7,214 nt of DNA, from assembly GCA_023426345.1 (NCBI GenBank), contig JAFAAX010000080.1, forward strand, positions 1 through 7,214, written 5' to 3'. Of this stretch, positions 1 to 5,645 are shown piece by piece. This stretch comes from Actinomycetes bacterium. Its GTDB lineage: Bacteria; Actinomycetota; Actinomycetes; Actinomycetales; Actinomycetaceae. The first letter of the stretch is position 1, and the number at the start of each line of letters is the position of its first letter. The position numbers and the translations under genes were made by a program. A model generated the notes under the pieces. It saw only the letters and a program-made list of their open reading frames with translations. It was not told where the DNA came from and ran no database searches.

Positions 1-936
1 CCCATCGACGAGGACGGCGCCGGCTCCGCCGGCGCGGGGCCGGCGCGCCACCAGCATGCGGTCGCGCCCGGTGAGGTCCGGGCGCGTGCGCACCTCGGTG
101 AGCCCGCACTGGCGGGCCTCCGCGCGCGGCGCGCCCGCCTGCGCCTCCGCGTGCTCGACGACGGCCACGCCCCCGGGCCGCAGCAGCGCGGCCGCGCGGT
201 GGACGATGCCCCGGGGGACCACCAGCCCGTCCTCGCCGCCCCCGTACAGTGCCGTCTCGGGATCGGCGAGGGCCTCGACCTGCGTCGGGGCGTCCGCCGA
301 GGGCACGTACGGCGGATTCGAGACGACCACGTCGACGCGTCCGACGAGGGCGGGCAGCGCGCGCGTCGCGTCCTCCTGGACGATGCGGACCGCTCCGGCG
401 GCGATCTGGCCCGCGGCGACCAGGTCCCGGAGGTTCTCCCGGGCCAGGGCGACGGCCCGGGGATCCAGGTCCACCGCCCACACCCGGGCGCCGGGGACCT
501 CCGCGGCCACGGCCAGGGCGATGGCGCCCGACCCGGTGCACAGGTCGACGACGAGCGGGCCGCCCTCGTCGGCCGGGCGCCCCCGCGCCGCCTCGATGGC
601 CTCGCCCGCCACGACCTCCGTCTCCGGGCGCACGACGAACACGCCGGGCCGGGCCGCCAGGGTGAGCCCGCGGAACCACATCCGCCCCATGATGTGCTGG
701 AGCGGCTCGCGGTGGCGGCGCCGGGCGACGGCCGACCGGAAGCGCTCGGCGGCCCGGGCGCCCACGACGTCCGGAGCCGCCCACAGGGAGTCCACGCCGA
801 GCGCCCACTCCAGGAGCAGTCGTGCCTCCTGGTCGGCGTTCGCCCCCGGCAGGTCGGACAGGCGGCCCCTCGCCCAGGCCAGCATCCGCGCGGGCGGCTG
901 CGATCCCGACCAGTCGGTGCGCTCCGCGGGCGTCAC
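1..936 (-). CDS. prmC: Peptide chain release factor N5-glutamine methyltransferase PrmC (HemK), 3' end cut by window edge
   Basis: S-adenosylmethionine-dependent enzyme that methylates the glutamine of the GGQ motif in release factors, raising their peptide-release activity in the cytoplasm. Translating the minus strand from GTG at 936-934 gives 312 codons with no stop before the edge. Seen: an N-terminal helical domain (about 16-80) ending in PLQHI (78-82), RPETE (103-107), the SAM-binding motif I DLCTGSGAIA (131-140), acidic VDLD (155-158), and the catalytic NPPY (207-210) that places the substrate glutamine. The GTG is chosen because it overlaps the prfA stop as GTGA, a translational-coupling arrangement, with a weak G-rich stretch upstream. 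An internal ATG (codon 18) is a less likely start. The usual family C-terminus, a stretch like RDRMLVARR, lies at about 291-299. The frame stays open at least 13 residues further, so there is a short tail or a fusion beyond the edge. Family assignment is firm; the true 3' end is unknown. Confidence 0.94.
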   Translation of the reverse strand, partial: MTPAERTDWSGSQPPARMLAWARGRLSDLPGANADQEARLLLEWALGVDSLWAAPDVVGARAAERFRSAVARRRHREPLQHIMGRMWFRGLTLAARPGVFVVRPETEVVAGEAIEAARGRPADEGGPLVVDLCTGSGAIALAVAAEVPGARVWAVDLDPRAVALARENLRDLVAAGQIAAGAVRIVQEDATRALPALVGRVDVVVSNPPYVPSADAPTQVEALADPETALYGGGEDGLVVPRGIVHRAAALLRPGGVAVVEHAEAQAGAPRAEARQCGLTEVRTRPDLTGRDRMLVARRPRAGGAGAVLVDG

Positions 937-2063
937 GCGCCCGCCCCCGATGCCGGGCGCTGGGGGCCGTGGGCCGCGGCCGCCAGCCGGCGCGCCTCGT
1001 CCGCCTCGATCGCGGAGTCGATGACGGGGTCCAGCGCGCCGTCGAGCACCTGGTCGAGGTTGTGCGCCTTGTAGCCGGTGCGGTGGTCCGCGATCCGGTT
1101 CTCGGGGAAGTTGTAGGTGCGGATGCGCTCCGAGCGGTCGACAGTGCGGACCTGGGAGAGCCGCTGGGCGGACGTCTCCGCCTCGCGCCGGGCGCGCTCC
1201 TCGGCCGCCAGCCGGGAGGCCAGCACCCGCATCGCGGCCTCCTTGTTCTGCAGCTGGGACTTCTCGTTCTGCATGGAGACGACCAGTCCGGTGGGCAGGT
1301 GCGTGATCCGCACGGCGGAGTCCGTGGTGTTGACGGACTGGCCGCCCGGCCCCGAGGAGCGGTAGACGTCGATGCGCAGATCGGCGGGATCGATGCGGAC
1401 CTGGTCGTCGGTGTCGAGCTCGGGCATGACGAAGACGCCGACGGCGGAGGTGTGGACGCGCCCCTGGGACTCGGTGACGGGGATCCGCTGGACGCGGTGG
1501 ACGCCGCCCTCGTACTTGAGTCGGGCCCACACCCCGTCCTCCGGGGCGGGCGAGCCCGGAGCGCGCACCGCCAGCGTGACGTCCTTGACGCCGCCCAGCT
1601 CCGTGGGGGTCGAGGACAGCTCGGTGACCGCCCAGCCGCGCCGCTCCGCGTAGCGGCGGTACATGCGCGCCAGGTCGGCGGCGAACAGCGCGGACTCCTC
1701 CCCGCCCTCGCCGGCCTTGACCTCCAGGATCGCGTCGTCGGCGTCGTCGGGGTCCCGGGGGACGAGGATCTGGATCAGGGCGTCGTGGGAGGCGGCCCGC
1801 TCCTCCTCGATGGCGGGCAGCTCCTCGGCGAACGCCGGGTCCTCCTCCGCCATCTCGCGGGCGGCGGCCAGATCGTCCTCGGCCCGGCGCCACCGCTCGT
1901 GGGCGGCGGCGACGCGGCCGAGCTCGGCGAATCGGCGCCCGAGGCGGCGCGAGCGGGAGCGGTCGCGGAGCACGGCGGGGTCCGACATCGCGTCGCGCAC
2001 CTGCGCGTACTCCTCCAGCAGCGGCGCGACGGCGGCGAAGTCGTCCGGATCGGGCGCGGTCAT
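933..2063 (-). CDS. prfA: Peptide chain release factor 1 (RF1)
   Basis: Class I release factor that recognises UAA and UAG in the ribosomal A site and triggers hydrolysis of peptidyl-tRNA. Seen, numbered from the chosen ATG (376 residues): an N-terminal helical domain with many charged residues, the conserved stretch AGEGGEESALF at about 127-137, the codon-recognition tripeptide PVT at 195-197 within IPVTESQGRVHTSA, and the catalytic GGQ at 240-242 within SSGPGGQSVN. PVT (PxT class) separates RF1 from RF2, which carries SPF. Length is slightly above the usual 355-360, mostly through both ends. An in-frame ATG five codons upstream (2078) exists, but the GGAAGGA ribosome-binding site lies between the two, 6 bases before the ATG at 2063, so the downstream ATG is preferred. 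The gene lies 91 bases after rpmE and overlaps prmC, whose product methylates its GGQ glutamine. It is complete and shows nothing aberrant. Confidence 0.98.
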   Translation of the reverse strand: MTAPDPDDFAAVAPLLEEYAQVRDAMSDPAVLRDRSRSRRLGRRFAELGRVAAAHERWRRAEDDLAAAREMAEEDPAFAEELPAIEEERAASHDALIQILVPRDPDDADDAILEVKAGEGGEESALFAADLARMYRRYAERRGWAVTELSSTPTELGGVKDVTLAVRAPGSPAPEDGVWARLKYEGGVHRVQRIPVTESQGRVHTSAVGVFVMPELDTDDQVRIDPADLRIDVYRSSGPGGQSVNTTDSAVRITHLPTGLVVSMQNEKSQLQNKEAAMRVLASRLAAEERARREAETSAQRLSQVRTVDRSERIRTYNFPENRIADHRTGYKAHNLDQVLDGALDPVIDSAIEADEARRLAAAAHGPQRPASGAGA

Positions 2064-2068
2064 GGGGG

Positions 2069-2076
2069 TTCCTTCC
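2069..2076 (-). promoter_or_regulatory. Ribosome-binding site of prfA
   Basis: The minus strand reads GGAAGGAA here, with 6 bases between AAGGA and the ATG at 2063. It overlaps the upstream in-frame ATG (2078-2076), so that codon cannot use it. The site therefore decides the prfA start. Confidence 0.75.
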
Positions 2077-2111
2077 ATCGACGAGGGCGGCGCGGGGGCC
2101 CGGATGCGCGA

Positions 2112-2144
2112 CGGCGCCGGTGACCGCGGGGGTCACCGGCGCCG
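2112..2144 (-). terminator. Intergenic hairpin between rpmE and prfA
   Basis: The arms 2112-2125 and 2131-2144 are perfect reverse complements: a 14-bp GC-rich stem around a 5-base loop, starting 10 bases after the rpmE stop. No T-run follows in either direction, so it is not a canonical intrinsic terminator. It may be a U-less actinobacterial terminator or attenuator, or an mRNA stabiliser and processing site that sets L31 output apart from RF1 and PrmC. The hairpin is seen; its role is inferred. Confidence 0.55.
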
Positions 2145-2154
2145 GATGAGCACG

Positions 2155-2382
2155 CTACTTGGAGGCCGAGGGGCGCACGCGCTTGCCGTAGCGGGCCTCG
2201 AACTTGGCCACGCGGCCGCCCGTGTCGAGGATCTTCTGCTTGCCCGTGTAGAACGGGTGGCAGGCCGAGCACACGTCCACGCGCATCTCGCCCGACGGGA
2301 TCGTGGACCGGGTGTGGAAGGTGTTGCCGCACGTGCAGGTCACGACCGTGTCGACGTAATCAGGGTGGATTCCCTGCTTCAT
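2155..2382 (-). CDS. rpmE: 50S ribosomal protein L31, zinc-binding (C+) type A
   Basis: Small protein of the large ribosomal subunit that helps bridge the two subunits. The 75-residue sequence starts MKQGIHPDY and carries four cysteines at 16, 18, 38 and 41 (CTC, then CSAC). This is the Zn-ribbon spacing of the C+ form, as opposed to the cysteine-less paralogue that many bacteria induce under zinc starvation. The basic C-terminus (FEARYGKRVRPSASK) is typical. The start is fixed by a strong AAGGAG five bases before the ATG. It is the first gene of the minus-strand group rpmE-prfA-prmC, with its own promoter and leader upstream, divergent from ald. It is complete and of normal length. Zinc binding is known for the family and inferred here from the intact cysteines. 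Confidence 0.98.
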   Translation of the reverse strand: MKQGIHPDYVDTVVTCTCGNTFHTRSTIPSGEMRVDVCSACHPFYTGKQKILDTGGRVAKFEARYGKRVRPSASK

Positions 2383-2387
2383 GGTGT

Positions 2388-2393
2388 CTCCTT
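2388..2393 (-). promoter_or_regulatory. Ribosome-binding site of rpmE
   Basis: The minus strand reads AAGGAG (within TTAAGGAG), five bases before the ATG at 2382. It is the strongest Shine-Dalgarno match in the window, fitting for a highly expressed ribosomal protein. Confidence 0.85.
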
Positions 2394-2404
2394 AAGGATT
2401 CGAG

Positions 2405-2427
2405 GATGCCGGGTCCCCCGGGGCATC
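2405..2427 (-). promoter_or_regulatory. Stem-loop in the rpmE 5' leader
   Basis: On the minus strand the leader folds as GATG-CCGGG, loop GGA, CCCGG-CATC, about 9 bp with a 2-base bulge, ending some 11 bases before the Shine-Dalgarno. Placed just upstream of an r-protein start, it could be an L31 autoregulatory leader; structured L31 leaders have been described in Actinobacteria. I see the fold by eye only and have not matched it to a covariance model. Confidence 0.4.
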
Positions 2428-2460
2428 AGGCCGACGGAGGTGAACCGGAACCGAGGAGCC

Positions 2461-2489
2461 ATTGTGCCACCCGCCGCGCATGGGGTCCA
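2461..2489 (-). promoter_or_regulatory. Putative sigma70-type promoter for rpmE
   Basis: On the minus strand TGGACC (2489-2484, 4/6 to TTGACA) and CACAAT (2466-2461, 4/6 to TATAAT) are separated by exactly 17 bases. CACAAT is one of the few AT-leaning hexamers in this GC-rich gap. Transcription would start near 2454, giving a leader of about 70 bases before rpmE that contains the stem-loop and ribosome-binding site. This is a prediction from sequence only. Confidence 0.45.
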
Positions 2490-2684
2490 TCCGCCCACAG
2501 CGGACGCCGGGTGACATGACCGACACCCCCGAGATCCGCCCATCCACGCTCGCGACCCGCGCGACGGGGCGCGGAGCCATCCACCCACCGAGACGCAGAC
2601 GTCCACCATCCGGCGCACGTCCGCGGGTCGCGCAGACCGGTCCAAGAATGCGTCCATCCGGCTTCCGACACCCGGCATCCATCC
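2485..2684. repeat. Cluster of CATCC motifs in the ald-rpmE intergenic region
   Basis: CATCC occurs at 2488, 2541, 2578, 2607, 2655, 2676 and 2680, all on the plus strand. The longer word GTCCATCCG occurs at 2485-2493 and 2652-2660, and CCGACACCC at 2520-2528 and 2665-2673. The first copy overlaps the putative rpmE -35. Spacing is irregular, so this is not a tandem array. It may be a set of regulator sites in front of ald, or old degenerate duplication. I see no convincing ald promoter within it: AAGAAT at 2644-2649 is a weak -10 candidate without a -35. Confidence 0.4.
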
Positions 2685-2702
2685 AGACGGGGGCTCCCTT
2701 CC

Positions 2703-3827
2703 ATGCGCATCGGCATTCCCACCGAGGTCAAGAACAACGAGTTCCGCGTCGCCGCCACCGCGGAGATGGTCCACGAGCTCTCCGCCCGCGGACACGAGGT
2801 CCTCGTCCAGTCCGGCGCGGGCGCCGGATCCGGCATCGCCGACGCCGACTACGCGGCGGCCGGCGCCCGCCTGACCGACACCGCGCAGCAGACCTGGGGG
2901 TCCGCGGAGCTCGTCCTCAAGGTCAAGGAGCCCATCGCCTCCGAGTACGCGTTCCTGCGCCCCGGCCTCGCCCTGTTCACCTACCTGCACCTGGCAGCCG
3001 ACCGCCCCCTCACCGAGGCCCTCCTGTCGTCGGGGACCCGCGCCCTCGCCTATGAGACGGTCCGCGCCCCCGACGGCTCCCTGCCGCTCCTGGTCCCGAT
3101 GTCGCAGATCGCCGGGCGTCTGTCCGTGACCGTCGGCGCCTACCACCTGATGAGGGATCACGGCGGCGAGGGGCTGCTGCTGTCCGGCGTCCCGGGCACC
3201 CCGCGCGGCAAGGTCGTCGTCATCGGAGCGGGCACCGCCGGACGCTCGGCCGTCGCGATGGCCGTCGGGATGCGCGCCCAGGTCACCGTCCTCGACATCG
3301 ATCCCGCCGCCCTGCGCGCCGTGGAGGACGCCCATCCCGGGGCGGTGACGACGCTGGTCTCCGCGGCCCCGTCCCTCACCCGGGCCGTCGCCGACGCGGA
3401 CCTGGTCATCGGCTCGGTGCTGGTCCCCGGCGCGCGAGCCCCGAAGCTGGTCACCGATCAGATGGTGGCCGCCATGCGCCCGGGCTCCGTCCTGGTCGAC
3501 ATCGCCATCGATCAGGGCGGGTGCTTCGAGGGATCGCGGCCGACCACCCACGATTCCCCCACCTTCCGGGTCCATGACGCCCTCTACTACTGCGTCGCCA
3601 ACATGCCCGGGGCCGTCCCCCGGACCGCGACGGCCGCTCTGACGGCCGCCACGATGCGCCACGTGCTGGCCCTGGCCGATCTGGGAGCCGAGGGCGGCGT
3701 GCGGGCCTCGAGCGCTCTGTCCTCCGGCGTCAACACGTGGGACGGGCGCCTGGTCAACGCCGCCGTCGGCGAGGCGCTGGACCTGCCTGCCGTCGCCCTG
3801 TCGGAGCTGGTGGACGCGCCCGCCTGA
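2703..3827 (+). CDS. ald: Alanine dehydrogenase
   Basis: Cytoplasmic NAD-dependent enzyme that interconverts L-alanine and pyruvate plus ammonia, used for alanine catabolism or, in reverse, for NADH reoxidation and ammonium assimilation. The 374-residue protein matches the family length (371 in Mycobacterium tuberculosis). The key residues fall at the same numbers as in that enzyme: Arg15, Lys75 and His96 in the catalytic domain, the nucleotide-binding GAGTAG at 175-180, Asp198 for the NAD ribose, and Asp270 (DIAID). The ending region HDALYYCVANMPGAVPRTAT is also characteristic. The start is fixed by the conserved N-terminus MRIGIPTEVKNNEFRV. Upstream there is only GGGGG nine bases before the ATG, so the ribosome-binding site is weak. 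It is the sole plus-strand gene, divergent from rpmE and convergent with the next gene, 11 bases from stop to stop. No AldR-like regulator gene is in the window. Confidence 0.97.
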   Translation: MRIGIPTEVKNNEFRVAATAEMVHELSARGHEVLVQSGAGAGSGIADADYAAAGARLTDTAQQTWGSAELVLKVKEPIASEYAFLRPGLALFTYLHLAADRPLTEALLSSGTRALAYETVRAPDGSLPLLVPMSQIAGRLSVTVGAYHLMRDHGGEGLLLSGVPGTPRGKVVVIGAGTAGRSAVAMAVGMRAQVTVLDIDPAALRAVEDAHPGAVTTLVSAAPSLTRAVADADLVIGSVLVPGARAPKLVTDQMVAAMRPGSVLVDIAIDQGGCFEGSRPTTHDSPTFRVHDALYYCVANMPGAVPRTATAALTAATMRHVLALADLGAEGGVRASSALSSGVNTWDGRLVNAAVGEALDLPAVALSELVDAPA

Positions 3828-3838
3828 CCGCACGCGCC

Positions 3839-5569
3839 CTAGAAGCTCGAGGAGCTGCCCGACCCCGAGAATCCCCCGCCGCCGTATCCGCCCGAGGAGC
3901 CGCCGGATCCTCCCGACCCCGAGGCGGAGGCCGCGCTGACGGCGCTGGAATAGCCGACGACCAGCGCGCTGACCGGCGTGAAGGACGACGACGATCCGCT
4001 GCCCGACCAGGAGGAGTCTCCTCCGCGCGGGGCGGAAGCGCCGTCGACGGTCGGCGTGCCGTCGGCTGCGCGGGCATCGCTCCAGTCGGTGGAGTTCTTG
4101 CCCCAGATTCCGGGACGGGCCCACCAGGCGGACGCGTCCCACCCGGCGGATCCCGTGTGCACGCGGATCGTCGAGGCCGGGTCGTAGAGGCGCCACCGCC
4201 CGGCGGGATCGGTCCAGTGCCCGTTGTAGAGCACCGGGTCGCTGCCCGGGACCTCGTGGTCGTAGATCTCGCGGCGCCGACGCCCCTGGTCCGAGTCGTC
4301 GGCGCCGAGAGCGGAATGCACGAGCCGATTGGCTTGGTGGCGAATTCCGTCGGTGAGCTCGTCGAGTCCCTTCAACGCGTCCACGGGGTCCAGCGTCGCA
4401 TCCTCCAGGTGCAGGGTCATGGCATCCAGTTGGTTCGCGGCCTCACGCGCGAAGACCCGGGTCGATTCGGTCTCGACGAGTCCCGTCGAGCGGTGCTGCG
4501 ACGCGGACACCTCGTCGGCCAGCGTCTCCAGCGACGCGATGTCCTCCCGGACCGGGCCCTGCTCCGCCTCCCACGCGTCGCGCCACCGCGATGTCCGGGT
4601 GAGCAGGTCGTTCGCGTGGAGGATCGTGTCGTCCAGCCCGTCCAGCTCCGTGGCACGCGCCCGCAGGTCGTCGACGGCGCGCCGGGTGGCGCCCGTGTAC
4701 CACGTCGCCCCGGAGGGGGTCCCCAGATCCGTGAACGACCGCGTGAGCGCGTGGTAGCCGGAGGAGAAGTCCGCGAAACGCGCCATGACCTGGGCGCCGT
4801 AGTAGTTGTCGGTCGGAATGGTCCCCGCTGCGATCTCCGTGGCGTCGTAGTCGCGGGTGACGTGGCTGTAGGCGGTCCGGGCCTCCTCGAAGCGCCGGTG
4901 CGTGGTCCGGCCCCGCAGGCCCAGCCATCCGCCGGTCCCCAGGCCGAGGGCGGACAGGAATCCGGCGAGCACGCTCATCCCCGTCGTCGCCCACACGGGG
5001 CGCGCCACCAGGGCCGCGGCCGTCCGGGCGCCCTCGACCAGTCCCCCCGCCCAGTCCGCGGCCCGGAAGTCGTCCTTCATGGCGTCCTGGATGGCCGCCT
5101 GGGCATCCAGGGGCACCGCGACGTCCTCCCCGAAGTAGGTGCCGACCAGGCGCTGATCGGGCGCCACGGCCAGGATGACCAGGCCGTCCGCCCAGTAGTT
5201 CGCGTCGTCGGGGTCGATCCACGCCACGTCGGTCGGCTGGGTGCGGGCGACCTCCAGGACGGCGTCGTTGAGGGTGCCCGTCGGGACGTCGCCCACGGTG
5301 AGGACCGCCAAGTGGACGGGGACGTGGAAGTCGATGCCCGCCAGGTCCTCGGCCAGCGGCTCCGTCTGCACCACGCCCGCCTGATCGCGGATCTCGACGG
5401 TCGGAGACTCGGTGCCCGACGCGGTGGCCCGCAGCACCCAGACGACCGGGAAGGCGGCGATGAGCAGCACCGACAGGGCGACGACGCCGAGGAACCATGC
5501 GAGCGGACGCCGGCCTCCCCCGCCGATGGGCCGACCGGTGTCCGCGTGGCGCGCCATGTCGTGGGTCAT
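3839..5569 (-). CDS. Membrane protein with TPM-like extracellular domain and Gly/Ser-rich tail (DUF5129-like)
   Basis: Function unknown. Numbered from the ATG at 5569 (576 residues). A basic N-terminus is followed by a hydrophobic segment at 23-46. A domain at about 58-188 reads like the TPM (TLP18.3/Psb32/MOLO-1) fold: IRDQAGVV near the start, a strand HLAVLTVGDV, then DGLVILAVAPDQRLVGTYFG. A second hydrophobic segment at 192-218 is followed by the basic stretch RGRTTHRRF, so the TPM part should be outside the membrane and the rest inside. The cytoplasmic part (219-430) is mostly helical and charged. An aromatic-rich block (448-496) with many Trp follows, then a Gly/Ser tail. The tail repeats SGSGSSSSF at 522-530 and 568-576; GGGGF plus Ser/Gly endings are common in TPM proteins. 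An earlier GTG (5590) is possible, but TAGGCT seven bases before the ATG fits a leaderless start. The DUF5129 label is from memory of actinobacterial homologues, not a search. Confidence 0.8.
   Translation of the reverse strand: MTHDMARHADTGRPIGGGGRRPLAWFLGVVALSVLLIAAFPVVWVLRATASGTESPTVEIRDQAGVVQTEPLAEDLAGIDFHVPVHLAVLTVGDVPTGTLNDAVLEVARTQPTDVAWIDPDDANYWADGLVILAVAPDQRLVGTYFGEDVAVPLDAQAAIQDAMKDDFRAADWAGGLVEGARTAAALVARPVWATTGMSVLAGFLSALGLGTGGWLGLRGRTTHRRFEEARTAYSHVTRDYDATEIAAGTIPTDNYYGAQVMARFADFSSGYHALTRSFTDLGTPSGATWYTGATRRAVDDLRARATELDGLDDTILHANDLLTRTSRWRDAWEAEQGPVREDIASLETLADEVSASQHRSTGLVETESTRVFAREAANQLDAMTLHLEDATLDPVDALKGLDELTDGIRHQANRLVHSALGADDSDQGRRRREIYDHEVPGSDPVLYNGHWTDPAGRWRLYDPASTIRVHTGSAGWDASAWWARPGIWGKNSTDWSDARAADGTPTVDGASAPRGGDSSWSGSGSSSSFTPVSALVVGYSSAVSAASASGSGGSGGSSGGYGGGGFSGSGSSSSF
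3842..4006 (-). repeat. Duplicated SGSGSSSSF tail motif in the TPM-like protein
   Basis: The nine residues SGSGSSSSF are encoded at 3980-4006 and again, as the protein's last residues, at 3842-3868. They are preceded by Trp in the first copy and Phe in the second. The codons differ (for example TCG-GGC-AGC against TCG-GGG-TCG), so it is not a recent DNA duplication. The protein sequence is either conserved by selection or arose twice in low-complexity sequence. Confidence 0.6.
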
Positions 5570-5576
5570 GGGCGAG

Positions 5577-5582
5577 AGCCTA
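5577..5582 (-). promoter_or_regulatory. Putative -10 element for a leaderless TPM-like gene transcript
   Basis: The minus strand reads TAGGCT (TANNNT), followed by seven bases and then ATG at 5569, which puts +1 at or next to the start codon. No Shine-Dalgarno is visible, and leaderless mRNAs are common in actinobacteria. A good -35 is not recognisable: that zone lies in the arm of the rho-distal hairpin. Confidence 0.35.
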
Positions 5583-5594
5583 GTCGACACACGT

Positions 5595-5637
5595 CGGGCC
5601 GCCCTCGTCGCTTCCCAGGAAGGACGAGGGCGGCCCG
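5595..5637 (-). terminator. Strong hairpin downstream of rho, probable terminator
   Basis: The arms 5595-5609 and 5623-5637 are perfect reverse complements (15 bp). A further 4-bp stem, CTTC/GAAG, sits inside after a bulged G, around a 4-base loop. It begins 8 bases after the rho stop. No T-run follows, so it is the U-less type. It separates the rho transcript from the TPM-like gene, whose start codon lies only 25 bases beyond. Confidence 0.7.
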
Positions 5638-5645
5638 CGGCGCGC

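Noticed and set aside
2076..2078. Upstream in-frame ATG as the prfA start
   Set aside because: It overlaps the GGAAGGA ribosome-binding site that serves the ATG at 2063 and has no good site of its own.
56..2123. Long plus-strand open frames opposite prmC and prfA
   Set aside because: They are antisense to well-recognised genes, are low-complexity Arg/Ala/Gly-rich, and are expected in GC-rich DNA where stops are rare.
2485..2684. CATCC cluster as a CRISPR array
   Set aside because: Motifs are too short and unevenly spaced, with no 20-40 base repeat or regular spacers.
2462..3055. Plus-strand frame starting in the intergenic region and running into ald in another frame
   Set aside because: It is mostly out of frame with the conserved ald protein, and no ribosome-binding site or recognisable protein is seen.
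2379..4196. 605-codon minus-strand frame across ald and the intergenic region
   Set aside because: It is antisense to ald, whose catalytic residues are all intact. The translated sequence is Gly/Arg-rich and resembles no family.
2703..5569. ald and the TPM-like gene as a mobile-element cargo
   Set aside because: No transposase, integrase, terminal inverted repeats or tRNA attachment site is present, and base composition looks like that of the neighbours.
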